Shown: positions 1 to 6,212 of the stretch, piece by piece
How positions within the stretch are numbered: the first letter of the stretch is position 1
Layout: each line of letters begins with the position of its first letter
NCBI GenBank assembly: GCA_025458585.1
Contig: JALOSD010000246.1
Location: 1-6,212, forward strand
Direction of reading: 5' to 3'
Origin: Burkholderiaceae bacterium
Lineage (GTDB): Bacteria > Pseudomonadota > Gammaproteobacteria > Burkholderiales > Burkholderiaceae_C
Length of the DNA: 6,212 nucleotides
Notes under the pieces: model-generated
What the model was told of the DNA's origin: nothing
The model's database searches: none
What the model saw: only the letters and a program-made list of their open reading frames with translations
Translations under genes and position numbers: made by a program

Positions 1-481
1 TCGGGATGCTGTCGATCGCGCCGGCGTAGGCGAGCTTGCCCTGGGCGTCGACGATGTACATGTGCGGGGTCACGCGCGCGCCGTAGGCGCGCCCGACCTT
101 GCCATCGGCGTCCATCAGCGTCGCCGTCGCGGCGGCACCGTGCTGCTGCATCCACTGGCCCATCGCCTGCGGCGTCTTGTAGTCGCGCGAGTCGGTGGCT
201 GTCGAGTTGATCGCGAGCCACACCGCGCCCTGCGCGAGCGCGTCCTTCTGCGTGGCCTGCATGTTCGAGCTGTCGTAGTGCTTGCGCACGAACGGGCAGC
301 CGGGGTTGATCCACTCGAGCACCACCGTCCTGCCCTTGAAGTCGGCGAGCGAGACGGTCTTGCCGTCGACGTCGACGGCGGTGAACGACGGCGCCGGCTG
401 GCCCACGGTGGCGGCAGCGGCAACACCTGCGCAGGCGAGCACAGCGGCTGCGGCGGTGAGCTTCAGGGACTTCGCGATCAT
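1..481 (-). CDS. Periplasmic redoxin (AhpC/TSA, thioredoxin fold), C-terminus cut off by window edge
   Basis: The first 160 residues are visible and the gene continues past the left edge. The ATG at 481-479 is preceded by AAGGAG (493-488) with a 6-base spacer, which fixes the start. Residues 1-24 form a signal peptide (basic MIAKSLK, a hydrophobic alanine-rich core, an AAAA cleavage site), so the product should be periplasmic. The mature part starts VGQPAPSF, usual for AhpC/TSA proteins. It continues with a VVLEWINPGCPFVRKHY block holding Cys62, and a GRAYGARVTPHMYIVD block with the cis-proline loop (TP) typical of thioredoxin folds. Cys62 is the only cysteine in the visible mature chain, and there is no CxxC, so this is not a classical thioredoxin. 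I recall a little-characterised redoxin group with the same CPFVRKHY signature. The substrate is unknown. It lies downstream of dsbD on the same strand, so it may receive electrons from DsbD (inference). Cys17 in the leader fits a lipobox poorly. Confidence 0.85.
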   Translation of the reverse strand, partial: MIAKSLKLTAAAAVLACAGVAAAATVGQPAPSFTAVDVDGKTVSLADFKGRTVVLEWINPGCPFVRKHYDSSNMQATQKDALAQGAVWLAINSTATDSRDYKTPQAMGQWMQQHGAAATATLMDADGKVGRAYGARVTPHMYIVDAQGKLAYAGAIDSIP

Positions 482-510
482 CGGCAACTCCTTGATGAAG
501 CGTGAACGAA

Positions 511-528
511 GGCCCGCTCGCGCGGGCC
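511..528 (-). terminator. GC-rich hairpin, candidate terminator or attenuator
   Basis: This is a perfect 7-bp stem, GGCCCGC / GCGGGCC, with a 4-base loop. Read on the minus strand it is followed by TTCGTTC, a weak T-rich tail, whereas the plus-strand side lacks one. It could end dsbD transcription. However, it sits only 30 bases before the redoxin ATG and 18 bases before its Shine-Dalgarno. A redoxin transcript starting upstream must therefore pass through it, which makes an attenuator equally possible. Confidence 0.5.
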
Positions 529-543
529 GTGGACGCCCTCCCT

Positions 544-580
544 GTCGAATCGTCACCGGGCCGCCCCAGGACGATTCGAC
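544..580. repeat. Perfect 11-bp inverted repeat
   Basis: GTCGAATCGTC (544-554) and GACGATTCGAC (570-580) are perfect reverse complements separated by 15 bases. Unlike the other stems nearby, the arms are of mixed base composition, so they are not explained simply by high GC. The element could form an RNA hairpin in a dsbD-redoxin transcript, be a two-arm protein-binding site, or be a copy of a dispersed palindromic element. It has no T tract on either side. Confidence 0.6.
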
Positions 581-581
581 C

Positions 582-613
582 CCCCATGGGGCGGGCCGGG
601 CGCAGCCCGGCCC
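582..613. repeat. Adjacent palindrome (582-591) and 9-bp stem-loop (593-613) after dsbD
   Basis: CCCCATGGGG (582-591) is a perfect palindrome. Next to it, GGGCCGGGC (593-601) pairs perfectly with GCCCGGCCC (605-613) around a 3-base loop. The larger hairpin begins 10 bases after the dsbD stop codon in the direction of dsbD transcription. It lacks a T run, so it may protect the 3' end of the mRNA or act in Rho-dependent termination rather than as an intrinsic terminator (inference). Confidence 0.5.
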
Positions 614-623
614 TTGGGGACGC

Positions 624-2765
624 TTACAGTGACGCGGCGGTCGACGCCGCGATCGCCGTGCGCACCTCCTGCACGGTGAGCAGTTCGCTGAGCAGCTGCG
701 GGGCGGCCGCGCCGGGGCGGTAGATCGCGTACACCGGAATGCCGCTGCGGCCCAGGCGCGCGAGCTCGGCGGTGATCGTGGGGTCGCGCCGCGTCCAGTC
801 GGCGCGCAGCAGCGTGACCTTGTTCAGATCGAAGTCGGCGAGCAGCACCGGGTCGTTCAGCACGGTGCGCTTGTTGAACTGGCAGGTCACGCACCAGGCG
901 GCGGTGAAGTCGACGAACACGGTGCGCCCCTGGGCGTTCAGCTCGGCGACGCGCTGCGGGCTCCACGGCTGCCAGCGCTCGTCGGCCGACGCGGCGCTGA
1001 GCGCGACCGGCGCCTCGCGCAGCAGCGGCAGCGCCCACGACGCCGTCAGCGCGAGTACGACGAGCCCGGTGGCGCCGAAGCCCAGCCGCCCCTTGCGCCC
1101 CATCCCGACGGTGCCGAAGGCCCAGGCGACGAAGGCCACCGCGACGAGCAGGCCGAGCATCGCCGCCGCGCCGTCGATGCCCGTCTGCTGGCCGAGCACC
1201 CACAGCAGCCACACGACGGTGGCGAACATCGGGAACGCCATCACCGACTTGAAGCGCACCATCCAGGCCCCGGGGCGCGGCAGCGCACGCGCGAGCCCCG
1301 GCCAGGCGCTCGCCGCGAGGTACGGCAGCGCCATGCCGAGGCCGAGCGCGGCGAAGATCGTGAGCGCCTGCGACGCCGGCAGCGCCGCGGCGGCGCCGAG
1401 CGACGCGCCCATGAACGGCGCCGTGCACGGCGACGCGACCGCCACCGCGAGCACGCCGGTCAGCAGCGAGTCGGCCAGCGGATGGCGCGCGCGCAGCGCG
1501 GCCAGGTTGCCGGGCAGCACCGAGCCGAACTCGAACACGCCGGCCAGGTTCAATCCGATCAGCGTGAACAGCACCGCCAGTGCGGCGACGAAGCCTGGCG
1601 ACTGCAGCTGGAAGCCCCAGCCGATCTGCTCGCCGCCGGCGCGCAGCGCGAGCAGCAGGCCGGCCAGCGCGACGAACGACAGCACGACCCCGGCGGTGTA
1701 CGCGAGCCCCCCGGCGAGCAGCGCGCGGCGGTCGTGCGCGTGCGCGGTGAAGCCGATCACCTTCAGCGACAGCACCGGGAACACGCAGGGCATCAGGTTG
1801 AGCAGCGCGCCGCCGACGAGCGCGAGCACCAGCGCGAGCACGAACCCTGGCGGCGCCGCCGAGGGCAACGACACGGGTGCTGCGGCCGGCGCCACCGCCG
1901 CCTCGGGCGCCGCCGGCAGGCTGCCGGGCGCCGGCCACGGGCCGGCGACGGCGAACGCGACCTGCACGCCGGCCGCCTCGCCCGGGGACGCGAGCACGGC
2001 AACCATGCGCGCGGGGCTCTCGCTGCGCTGGGGCGACAGCGGCACGCGCATCTGCCACGCCGTGCCATCCCAGCGCTGAGTCTGGCGCGCGGCGTTGTCG
2101 ATCACGCCGGCGAGCTCCGGGAAGAATTGCAGTTCGCGGCCGTGCAGCGCCGGCGGCAGCGCCGCGGCGGTGACGACGAGCGCGCCGCCGTCGACGCGCG
2201 CGCTGGCCTGCGCCTCGACCACCTGCGGGCGCGCCGCCCACGCCGCCTCGAAGCGCGCCGCGTGTGCCGAGGTCGCCGCCTGCGCCGGGATGCTGAGCGC
2301 GAAGTCACCGCCCTCGGGGATGCACACGTCCTTGCACACGAGCCAGTCGGCGCGCAGCTTGACGTCGAGCGTCGGCGCGGCGAAGCCCTCGGGCACCGTG
2401 ACGCGCACCGGCAGCAGCAGGCGGCCCTCGTGGCCGAAATTCATCAGCGGGCCGACGGGGAGGCGCTGCGGCGTCGGCCACTCGATCTCGCCGGCGACCA
2501 CGCCGCCGGGCAGCGTCCACTCGAGCGTCGTCGGCAGGCCGGAGTCGCCCGGGTTCTTCCAGTACGTGTGCCAGTGGGGCGCGTGGTCGATCGCCAGGCC
2601 GAGCCACACCGGCTTGCCGGGGGCGACGCCTTCGGGCGCGTGGGCCAGCAGCTCGGCGCGCACCTGCTCGGTCGTGACCACCGAACCGGTGAGCGAGAAC
2701 GCCATCGCCACGGCGGGCGCGGCGGCGGCGACGACGATGCCGAGCAGGCGGCGCAGGTCGGACAT
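624..2765 (-). CDS. dsbD: Thiol:disulfide interchange reductase, DsbD family
   Basis: An inner-membrane protein of 713 residues that moves reducing power from cytoplasmic thioredoxin to periplasmic thiol proteins. Residues 1-22 are a signal peptide (RR, hydrophobic core, AMA cleavage site). The N-terminal periplasmic domain contains the CKDVC pair (Cys144/Cys148), followed by IPEGG. This layout is more like the broad DsbD/ScsB-like group than E. coli DsbD. A Pro/Ala-rich linker (about 276-305) leads to a membrane domain with about eight helices. It carries the redox pair Cys327 (MPCVFPVLSLK) and Cys447 (SPCTAPFMG). From about 590 to the end is a thioredoxin-like domain with WCVTC (Cys625/Cys628) and a GIPVY cis-proline loop. 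All three cysteine pairs are present, so the relay looks intact. An in-frame GTG at 2786-2784 would add seven residues. I prefer the ATG at 2765-2763 because it gives a cleaner signal peptide, but neither start has a good Shine-Dalgarno. The gene diverges from atpI. Confidence 0.93.
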   Translation of the reverse strand: MSDLRRLLGIVVAAAAPAVAMAFSLTGSVVTTEQVRAELLAHAPEGVAPGKPVWLGLAIDHAPHWHTYWKNPGDSGLPTTLEWTLPGGVVAGEIEWPTPQRLPVGPLMNFGHEGRLLLPVRVTVPEGFAAPTLDVKLRADWLVCKDVCIPEGGDFALSIPAQAATSAHAARFEAAWAARPQVVEAQASARVDGGALVVTAAALPPALHGRELQFFPELAGVIDNAARQTQRWDGTAWQMRVPLSPQRSESPARMVAVLASPGEAAGVQVAFAVAGPWPAPGSLPAAPEAAVAPAAAPVSLPSAAPPGFVLALVLALVGGALLNLMPCVFPVLSLKVIGFTAHAHDRRALLAGGLAYTAGVVLSFVALAGLLLALRAGGEQIGWGFQLQSPGFVAALAVLFTLIGLNLAGVFEFGSVLPGNLAALRARHPLADSLLTGVLAVAVASPCTAPFMGASLGAAAALPASQALTIFAALGLGMALPYLAASAWPGLARALPRPGAWMVRFKSVMAFPMFATVVWLLWVLGQQTGIDGAAAMLGLLVAVAFVAWAFGTVGMGRKGRLGFGATGLVVLALTASWALPLLREAPVALSAASADERWQPWSPQRVAELNAQGRTVFVDFTAAWCVTCQFNKRTVLNDPVLLADFDLNKVTLLRADWTRRDPTITAELARLGRSGIPVYAIYRPGAAAPQLLSELLTVQEVRTAIAASTAASL

Positions 2766-2811
2766 GCGGATTCGAAGAAGCGGCACGGGATCGGTTCCGA
2801 AACGGCTTCCA

Positions 2812-2841
2812 ATTATCGGGAGCCCGCCGGCACGATGTCCG
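2812..2841 (-). promoter_or_regulatory. Candidate sigma-70 promoter for dsbD
   Basis: Read on the minus strand, CGGACA (2841-2836) and GATAAT (2817-2812) are separated by 18 bases. The -10 matches TATAAT at five of six positions and the -35 matches TTGACA at four of six. Transcription would begin near 2805, leaving a leader of about 40 bases before the preferred dsbD ATG. If the GTG at 2786 were used instead, the leader would be about 20 bases. Confidence 0.45.
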
Positions 2842-2902
2842 CGCCGGCGCGTTGACCTTCGGGCTCGAGCGGGGCTGCGCCGGCCGGGCTTCGGGTTGCC
2901 CC

Positions 2903-2908
2903 TATAAT
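2903..2908 (+). promoter_or_regulatory. -10 element of the probable atp operon promoter
   Basis: A perfect TATAAT stands in otherwise GC-rich sequence 59 bases before the atpI ATG, so transcription would start at about 2915. No recognisable -35 lies 16-18 bases upstream, where the sequence is GC-rich, and there is no extended TGn motif. The promoter may depend on an activator or a strong discriminator. A TTGACC at 2852-2857 is too far away (45 bases) to be its -35. A 10-bp palindrome, GAACCGGTTC (2929-2938), lies in the predicted leader. It may be chance. Confidence 0.55.
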
Positions 2909-2967
2909 CGACAGGCTTTGCTGCTCGCGAACCGGTTCACGGCACCGTCCCAACCATCAGGCCCCCG

Positions 2968-3348
2968 ATGTCCGAACGGAGTTACCGCTCAGACGCCTGG
3001 GCCGATGTGGACGATGCACGCGACGCCGAGGTCGGCAGGCCGCTGACGCGCGAGCAGGCTCGAGCCCTGAGAGAGAAGGACCCGCCGGTGTCTCCGTGGC
3101 GGGTGGTCGCGGTGCAGATCGCGACCGGCGCGGTGGTGGCGGCACTGGCGGTGCTGGTCACGGGCCGCGCGGAGGCCGGCTGGTCCGCGCTGTACGGTGC
3201 GGCCGTCGTGGTGAAAATTGCGGTTTCGGTGGCCATGTTGATGCTGGCGCCGCAGATCGTGCAGCCGCTGAGCTGGCCTGCGTTGCTGGTCGCTCTGGTG
3301 GTGTGCATCAAGGTGTACTGGGTGGCGCTGCTGTGGCGCCGCCGCTGA
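2968..3348 (+). CDS. atpI: ATP synthase assembly protein I (AtpI), apparently shortened internally
   Basis: First gene of the atp operon, 126 residues. AtpI is a small membrane protein that assists c-ring assembly and is not part of the finished enzyme. Residues 1-43 are a charged cytoplasmic extension rich in Asp, Glu and Arg, as I recall from Burkholderiales AtpI. Hydrophobic segments lie at about 45-65, 72-95 and 103-123, followed by RRR. The opening WRVVAVQ / GWSALYGA and the ending LSWPALLVALVVCIKVYWVALL fit the family well. The middle does not: the sequence passes directly from GAAVVV to KIAVSVAML at about residues 82-83 (near 3211-3216). The usual second half of helix 2 (the LPN/LP..LFA region), the loop and the first half of helix 3 (the E of the GE/WE motif) are absent. 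That leaves three hydrophobic segments instead of four. The reading frame stays open, so this looks like a clean in-frame deletion rather than a frameshift. The ATG has only a weak Shine-Dalgarno. Confidence 0.87.
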   Translation: MSERSYRSDAWADVDDARDAEVGRPLTREQARALREKDPPVSPWRVVAVQIATGAVVAALAVLVTGRAEAGWSALYGAAVVVKIAVSVAMLMLAPQIVQPLSWPALLVALVVCIKVYWVALLWRRR

Positions 3349-3374
3349 CTGACAACGCGACGGATCAGACCAAC

Positions 3375-4226
3375 ATGGCAGCCTCCGGCACCGGCCCCAC
3401 GCCCGGCGAGTACGTCCAGCACCACTTGCAGCACCTGCAGAACACGAAGCAGGTCGGCCCGGTCGACTTCTCGGTCGTCAACTACGACTCGCTGTTCTTC
3501 TCGATCACGCTCGGCGTGCTCGTGTGCTGGGTGCTGTGGCTGGCCGCGCGCAAGGCGACCTCGGGCGTGCCCGGGCGCTTCCAGGCCGCCGTCGAGTTCC
3601 TCGTCGAGATGGTCGACTCGCAGGCCAAGGGCATCGTCCACAACGCGCAGAGCCGCAAGTTCGTCGGCCCGCTGGCGCTGACCGTGTTCCTGTGGGTGTT
3701 CATGATGAACGCCATGGACCTGCTGCCGGTCGACCTGATCCCGCAGATCTGGCACACCGCCGGGCCGGCGCTCGGGATGAAGGACTACATGCGCGTCGTG
3801 CCGACCGCCGACCTGTCGATCACGATGGGCCTGTCGGTGACGGTGCTGCTGATCTGCCTGTACTACAACGTCAAGATCAAGGGCCTCGGCGGCTGGATCC
3901 ACGAGCTGTTCACGGCGCCGTTCGGCAACCACTTCCTGCTGTGGCCGGTCAACTTCGCGATGCAGATGATCGAGTTCGTCGCCAAGACGGTCTCGCACGG
4001 GATGCGTCTGTTCGGCAACCTGTACGCCGGCGAGCTGATCTTCATCCTGATCGCGCTGATGGGCGGTGCCTGGACGCTGTCGGCCACCGGCATCAGCCTG
4101 TTCATCGGTCACCTCGTCGCCGGCACCGTCTGGGCGATCTTCCACATCCTGATCATCACGCTGCAGGCGTTCGTGTTCATGATGCTGACGCTGGTCTACA
4201 TCGGCCAGGCGCACGACCACCATTGA
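3375..4226 (+). CDS. atpB: F1Fo ATP synthase subunit a
   Basis: The 283-residue stator subunit of the Fo proton channel in the inner membrane (E. coli: 271). The key arginine is present: Arg211 in MRLFGNLYAGEL, equivalent to E. coli Arg210, which faces the c-ring carboxylate. Glu220 follows nine residues later in the same motif. The C-terminal block WAIFHILIITLQAF, with its conserved Gln, is nearly identical to E. coli. Hydrophobic segments lie at about 39-58, 96-120, 138-160, 188-232 (long, probably more than one helix) and 240-278. The protein starts with a hydrophilic stretch containing HHLQHL and ends HDHH. The ATG is chosen because the family's N-terminus (residues EYVQHHLQHLQN) follows closely. 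The open frame runs further upstream, but that part is out of frame with and overlaps atpI. The gap after atpI is 26 bases, with only a weak GGA 10 bases before the start, so translation may be coupled to atpI. Confidence 0.98.
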   Translation: MAASGTGPTPGEYVQHHLQHLQNTKQVGPVDFSVVNYDSLFFSITLGVLVCWVLWLAARKATSGVPGRFQAAVEFLVEMVDSQAKGIVHNAQSRKFVGPLALTVFLWVFMMNAMDLLPVDLIPQIWHTAGPALGMKDYMRVVPTADLSITMGLSVTVLLICLYYNVKIKGLGGWIHELFTAPFGNHFLLWPVNFAMQMIEFVAKTVSHGMRLFGNLYAGELIFILIALMGGAWTLSATGISLFIGHLVAGTVWAIFHILIITLQAFVFMMLTLVYIGQAHDHH

Positions 4227-4293
4227 GCGCGGCGCAGCAGTTCCCGCATCCCTCCCCGTTCCGTTCCACCCCCACCCCTCTGTAGGAGTCATC
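4227..4293 (+). promoter_or_regulatory. C/T-rich leader and strong ribosome binding site before atpE
   Basis: In the 67-base gap between atpB and atpE, 34 of the 40 bases at 4241-4280 are pyrimidines, mostly C, with few G residues to pair with. Next comes TAGGAG (4283-4288), 5 bases before the atpE ATG and the strongest Shine-Dalgarno in the operon. The E. coli atpB-atpE gap is known to hold a U-rich translational enhancer that raises c-subunit output. This stretch may serve the same purpose in a GC-rich genome by keeping the start site unstructured (inference). A C-rich, G-poor RNA could also be a Rho-loading site. Confidence 0.45.
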
Positions 4294-4557
4294 ATGGAAG
4301 TCATCAGCTTTGTTGCCTTGGCCGCCGGCCTGATCATCGGCCTCGGTGCTGTCGGCGCCTGTATCGGCATCGGCATCATGGGCAGCAAGTACCTCGAATC
4401 GGCCGCGCGCCAGCCCGAGCTGATGGGCGAACTGCAGACCAAGATGTTCCTGCTCGCCGGCCTGATCGACGCGGCGTTCATCATCGGCACCGGTATCGCG
4501 CTGTGGTTCGCCACCGCCAACCCGTTCCTGGGCCAGATCGCGAACCTGCCCAAGTAA
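4294..4557 (+). CDS. atpE: F1Fo ATP synthase subunit c (proteolipid)
   Basis: An 87-residue hairpin of two membrane helices that assembles into the rotating c ring. Helix 1 (about 4-31) has the glycine-rich packing motif GLGAVGACIGIGIMG. The polar loop has Arg39-Gln40-Pro41, which contacts gamma and epsilon. Helix 2 (about 50-77) carries the proton-binding carboxylate Asp59 in GLIDAAF, equivalent to E. coli Asp61. An Asp at this site with no accompanying sodium-site pattern (Gln in helix 1, Glu-Ser/Thr in helix 2) suggests a proton-driven ring. Cys23 in the glycine motif is a small difference from the more common Gly/Ser. The strong Shine-Dalgarno fits the need for many c copies per complex. 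Confidence 0.99.
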   Translation: MEVISFVALAAGLIIGLGAVGACIGIGIMGSKYLESAARQPELMGELQTKMFLLAGLIDAAFIIGTGIALWFATANPFLGQIANLPK

Positions 4558-4632
4558 TCCGGCTGCGTCTGCGTCGCGCCGTCGTGCCGCCCTGGTGCGC
4601 CGGCAACGTCATCAAGTGATCGAGGCCCCGAA

Positions 4633-5103
4633 GTGAGCATCAACGCTACCCTCATCGCCCAGATGATCGTGTTCCTGATCCTGGTCTGGTTCACGATGAA
4701 GTTCGTCTGGCCGCCGATCGTCAAGGCGCTGGACGAGCGGGCACAGAAAGTCGCCGAAGGGCTGTCCGCGGCCGACAAGGCGAAGTCCGAACTGGCGATC
4801 GCCAAGAAGCGCGTCGACGAGCAGCTCGCCGCGGCGCGCGACGACGCGGGCAAGCGCCTGGCCGACGCCGAGCGCCTGGCGCAGTCGATGGTCGAGGAGG
4901 CCAAGGGCCGCGCGGCTGCCGAGGCGGCGAAGATCATCGCCGCAGCCAAGGCCGAGGCCGAGCAGGAGGCTGCGAAGGCGCGCGAGGTGCTGCGCGAGGA
5001 CGTCGCCGCGCTCGCCGTCAAGGGCGCCGAGCAGATCCTGCGCCGCGAGATCAACCCCAGCGTGCACGCCGAGTTGCTCGGCCGGCTGAAGGCGGAGCTC
5101 TGA
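4633..5103 (+). CDS. atpF: F1Fo ATP synthase subunit b
   Basis: The 156-residue peripheral stalk subunit, the same length as E. coli b. A single N-terminal membrane helix (about 5-26, ending FVWPPI) anchors it. The rest is a long charged, alanine-rich helix (about 30-140) that dimerises as the right-handed stalk, followed by a C-terminal segment (AEQILRREINPSVHAELL) that binds delta. It starts with GTG at 4633-4635, supported by GAGG (4622-4625) with a 7-base spacer and by alignment of MSINATLIAQ with family N-termini. The 75-base gap after atpE holds a CTGCGT tandem duplication (4563-4574) and no clear hairpin. The next gene, atpH, starts 2 bases after this stop. Confidence 0.98.
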   Translation: MSINATLIAQMIVFLILVWFTMKFVWPPIVKALDERAQKVAEGLSAADKAKSELAIAKKRVDEQLAAARDDAGKRLADAERLAQSMVEEAKGRAAAEAAKIIAAAKAEAEQEAAKAREVLREDVAALAVKGAEQILRREINPSVHAELLGRLKAEL

Positions 5104-5105
5104 TC

Positions 5106-5642
5106 GTGGCCGAGCTGGCAACCATCGCCCGGCCGTACGCGGAAGCGCTGTTCAAGGCTGTGTCGCCGGCCGACGCCGCCGCCGTCGCCGATCAGGTCGG
5201 CGCCATCGCGGCGGTCGCCAGCCATCCCCAGCTGCGCGCCTTCGCCGACGACCCGAAGGTCGGCGCCGACCAGGTGTTCGACGTCGTCGTCTCGCTGGTC
5301 GCCGAGCCGTGGCTCGGTCCGGCGGCGAAGAACCTGCTGCGCACGATGATCGACAACGGCCGGCTGGCCGCGGTCGGCGAGGTGGCGACGCAGTTCCGCG
5401 GGCTCGTCAACGCGAGCAGCGGCGAGTGGGACGCGACGATCCAGAGCGCCTACCCGATCGAGCCGTCGCAGCTCGCCGAGCTCGTCGCCACGCTCGAGCA
5501 GCGTTTCGGCCGCAAGCTCAAGCCGCAGGTCCAGCTCGACCCGTCGCTGATCGGCGGCATCCGCGTCGTCGTCGGCGACGAGGTGCTCGACACCTCGGTC
5601 AAGGCCCGACTGCAACAAATGAAGGTGGCGCTGACCGCCTGA
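5106..5642 (+). CDS. atpH: F1Fo ATP synthase subunit delta
   Basis: A 178-residue soluble connector (OSCP type) that links the b stalk to the top of the alpha/beta hexamer. The N-terminal six-helix domain begins with the family-typical ATIARPYAEALF. The C-terminal part contains the delta signature LDPSLIGGIRVVVGDEVLD, with Gly150-Gly151 at its centre, and ends in a helix. The length matches E. coli delta (177). It starts with GTG only 2 bases after the atpF stop. Its GGAG (5094-5097, 8-base spacer) lies inside the atpF coding end, so translation is probably coupled to atpF, which suits a complex needing b and delta in a fixed ratio. Confidence 0.98.
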   Translation: MAELATIARPYAEALFKAVSPADAAAVADQVGAIAAVASHPQLRAFADDPKVGADQVFDVVVSLVAEPWLGPAAKNLLRTMIDNGRLAAVGEVATQFRGLVNASSGEWDATIQSAYPIEPSQLAELVATLEQRFGRKLKPQVQLDPSLIGGIRVVVGDEVLDTSVKARLQQMKVALTA

Positions 5643-5668
5643 GGCGTCGGCATCGCACGGAGCAAGCC

Positions 5669-6212
<544 letters not shown>

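Noticed and set aside
62..505. A 147-codon plus-strand open frame over the redoxin gene
   Set aside because: It is the antisense of a redoxin frame that has a clear signal peptide, Shine-Dalgarno and conserved motifs. The plus-strand product is Arg-rich and unlike any family.
553..2241. A 562-codon minus-strand open frame overlapping dsbD in another frame
   Set aside because: It is an Arg/Ala/Gly-rich shadow of dsbD. The dsbD frame has a signal peptide, membrane helices and all three cysteine pairs, and this one has no such structure.
739..2855. Long plus-strand open frames opposite dsbD (446 and 457 codons)
   Set aside because: They are antisense shadows with biased composition, no recognisable domain and no convincing ribosome binding site. 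dsbD accounts for this DNA.
2852..2857. TTGACC as a -35 box for the atp promoter
   Set aside because: It is 45 bases from the TATAAT at 2903, and no -10 lies at the proper distance downstream of it.
3096..3374. A 93-codon upstream extension of the atpB frame
   Set aside because: It overlaps atpI in a different frame and reads as Gly/Arg-rich noise. The family-like N-terminus of subunit a begins at the ATG at 3375.
2982..5618. An 878-codon open frame on the minus strand, antisense to atpI-atpH
   Set aside because: It lies opposite well-supported atp genes. Its product is a low-complexity run of Arg, Asp, His, Gln and Ala with no family resemblance, as expected when GC-rich codon bias removes stops from the opposite strand.

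Overview
The window comes from a GC-rich betaproteobacterium, most likely of the order Burkholderiales. The evidence is the canonical atpIBEFHA gene order, an AtpI with the acidic N-terminal extension that I recall from Burkholderiales, and subunit c and alpha sequences of that type. A placement near the Comamonadaceae or the Rubrivivax/Leptothrix group is a guess. The lineage is inferred from remembered family sequences, not from a search.

Layout: positions 1-2765 are read on the minus strand and 2968-6212 on the plus strand, diverging from a shared promoter region of about 200 bases. The minus-strand half holds a full-length DsbD-type thiol:disulfide reductase (624-2765). Downstream of it is a periplasmic redoxin of the AhpC/TSA fold, whose C-terminus runs off the left edge (1-481). 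The 142-base gap between them carries several strong inverted repeats and no visible promoter. The plus-strand half is the start of the F1Fo ATP synthase operon: atpI, atpB (a), atpE (c), atpF (b), atpH (delta) and the first third of atpA (alpha), which is cut inside its Walker A motif.

Function: DsbD carries electrons from cytoplasmic thioredoxin across the inner membrane to periplasmic thiol proteins, and the neighbouring redoxin could be one of its clients (inference). The atp genes build the Fo proton channel (a, c ring, b stalk), the delta connector and the F1 catalytic head. AtpI assists c-ring assembly.

This is mostly an ordinary housekeeping region, and I see no undescribed system. 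The points most worth a second look are an AtpI that seems to lack about 30-37 internal residues, the cluster of hairpins in the dsbD-redoxin gap, and the C/T-rich leader in front of atpE. No stretch longer than 300 bases lacks a gene.
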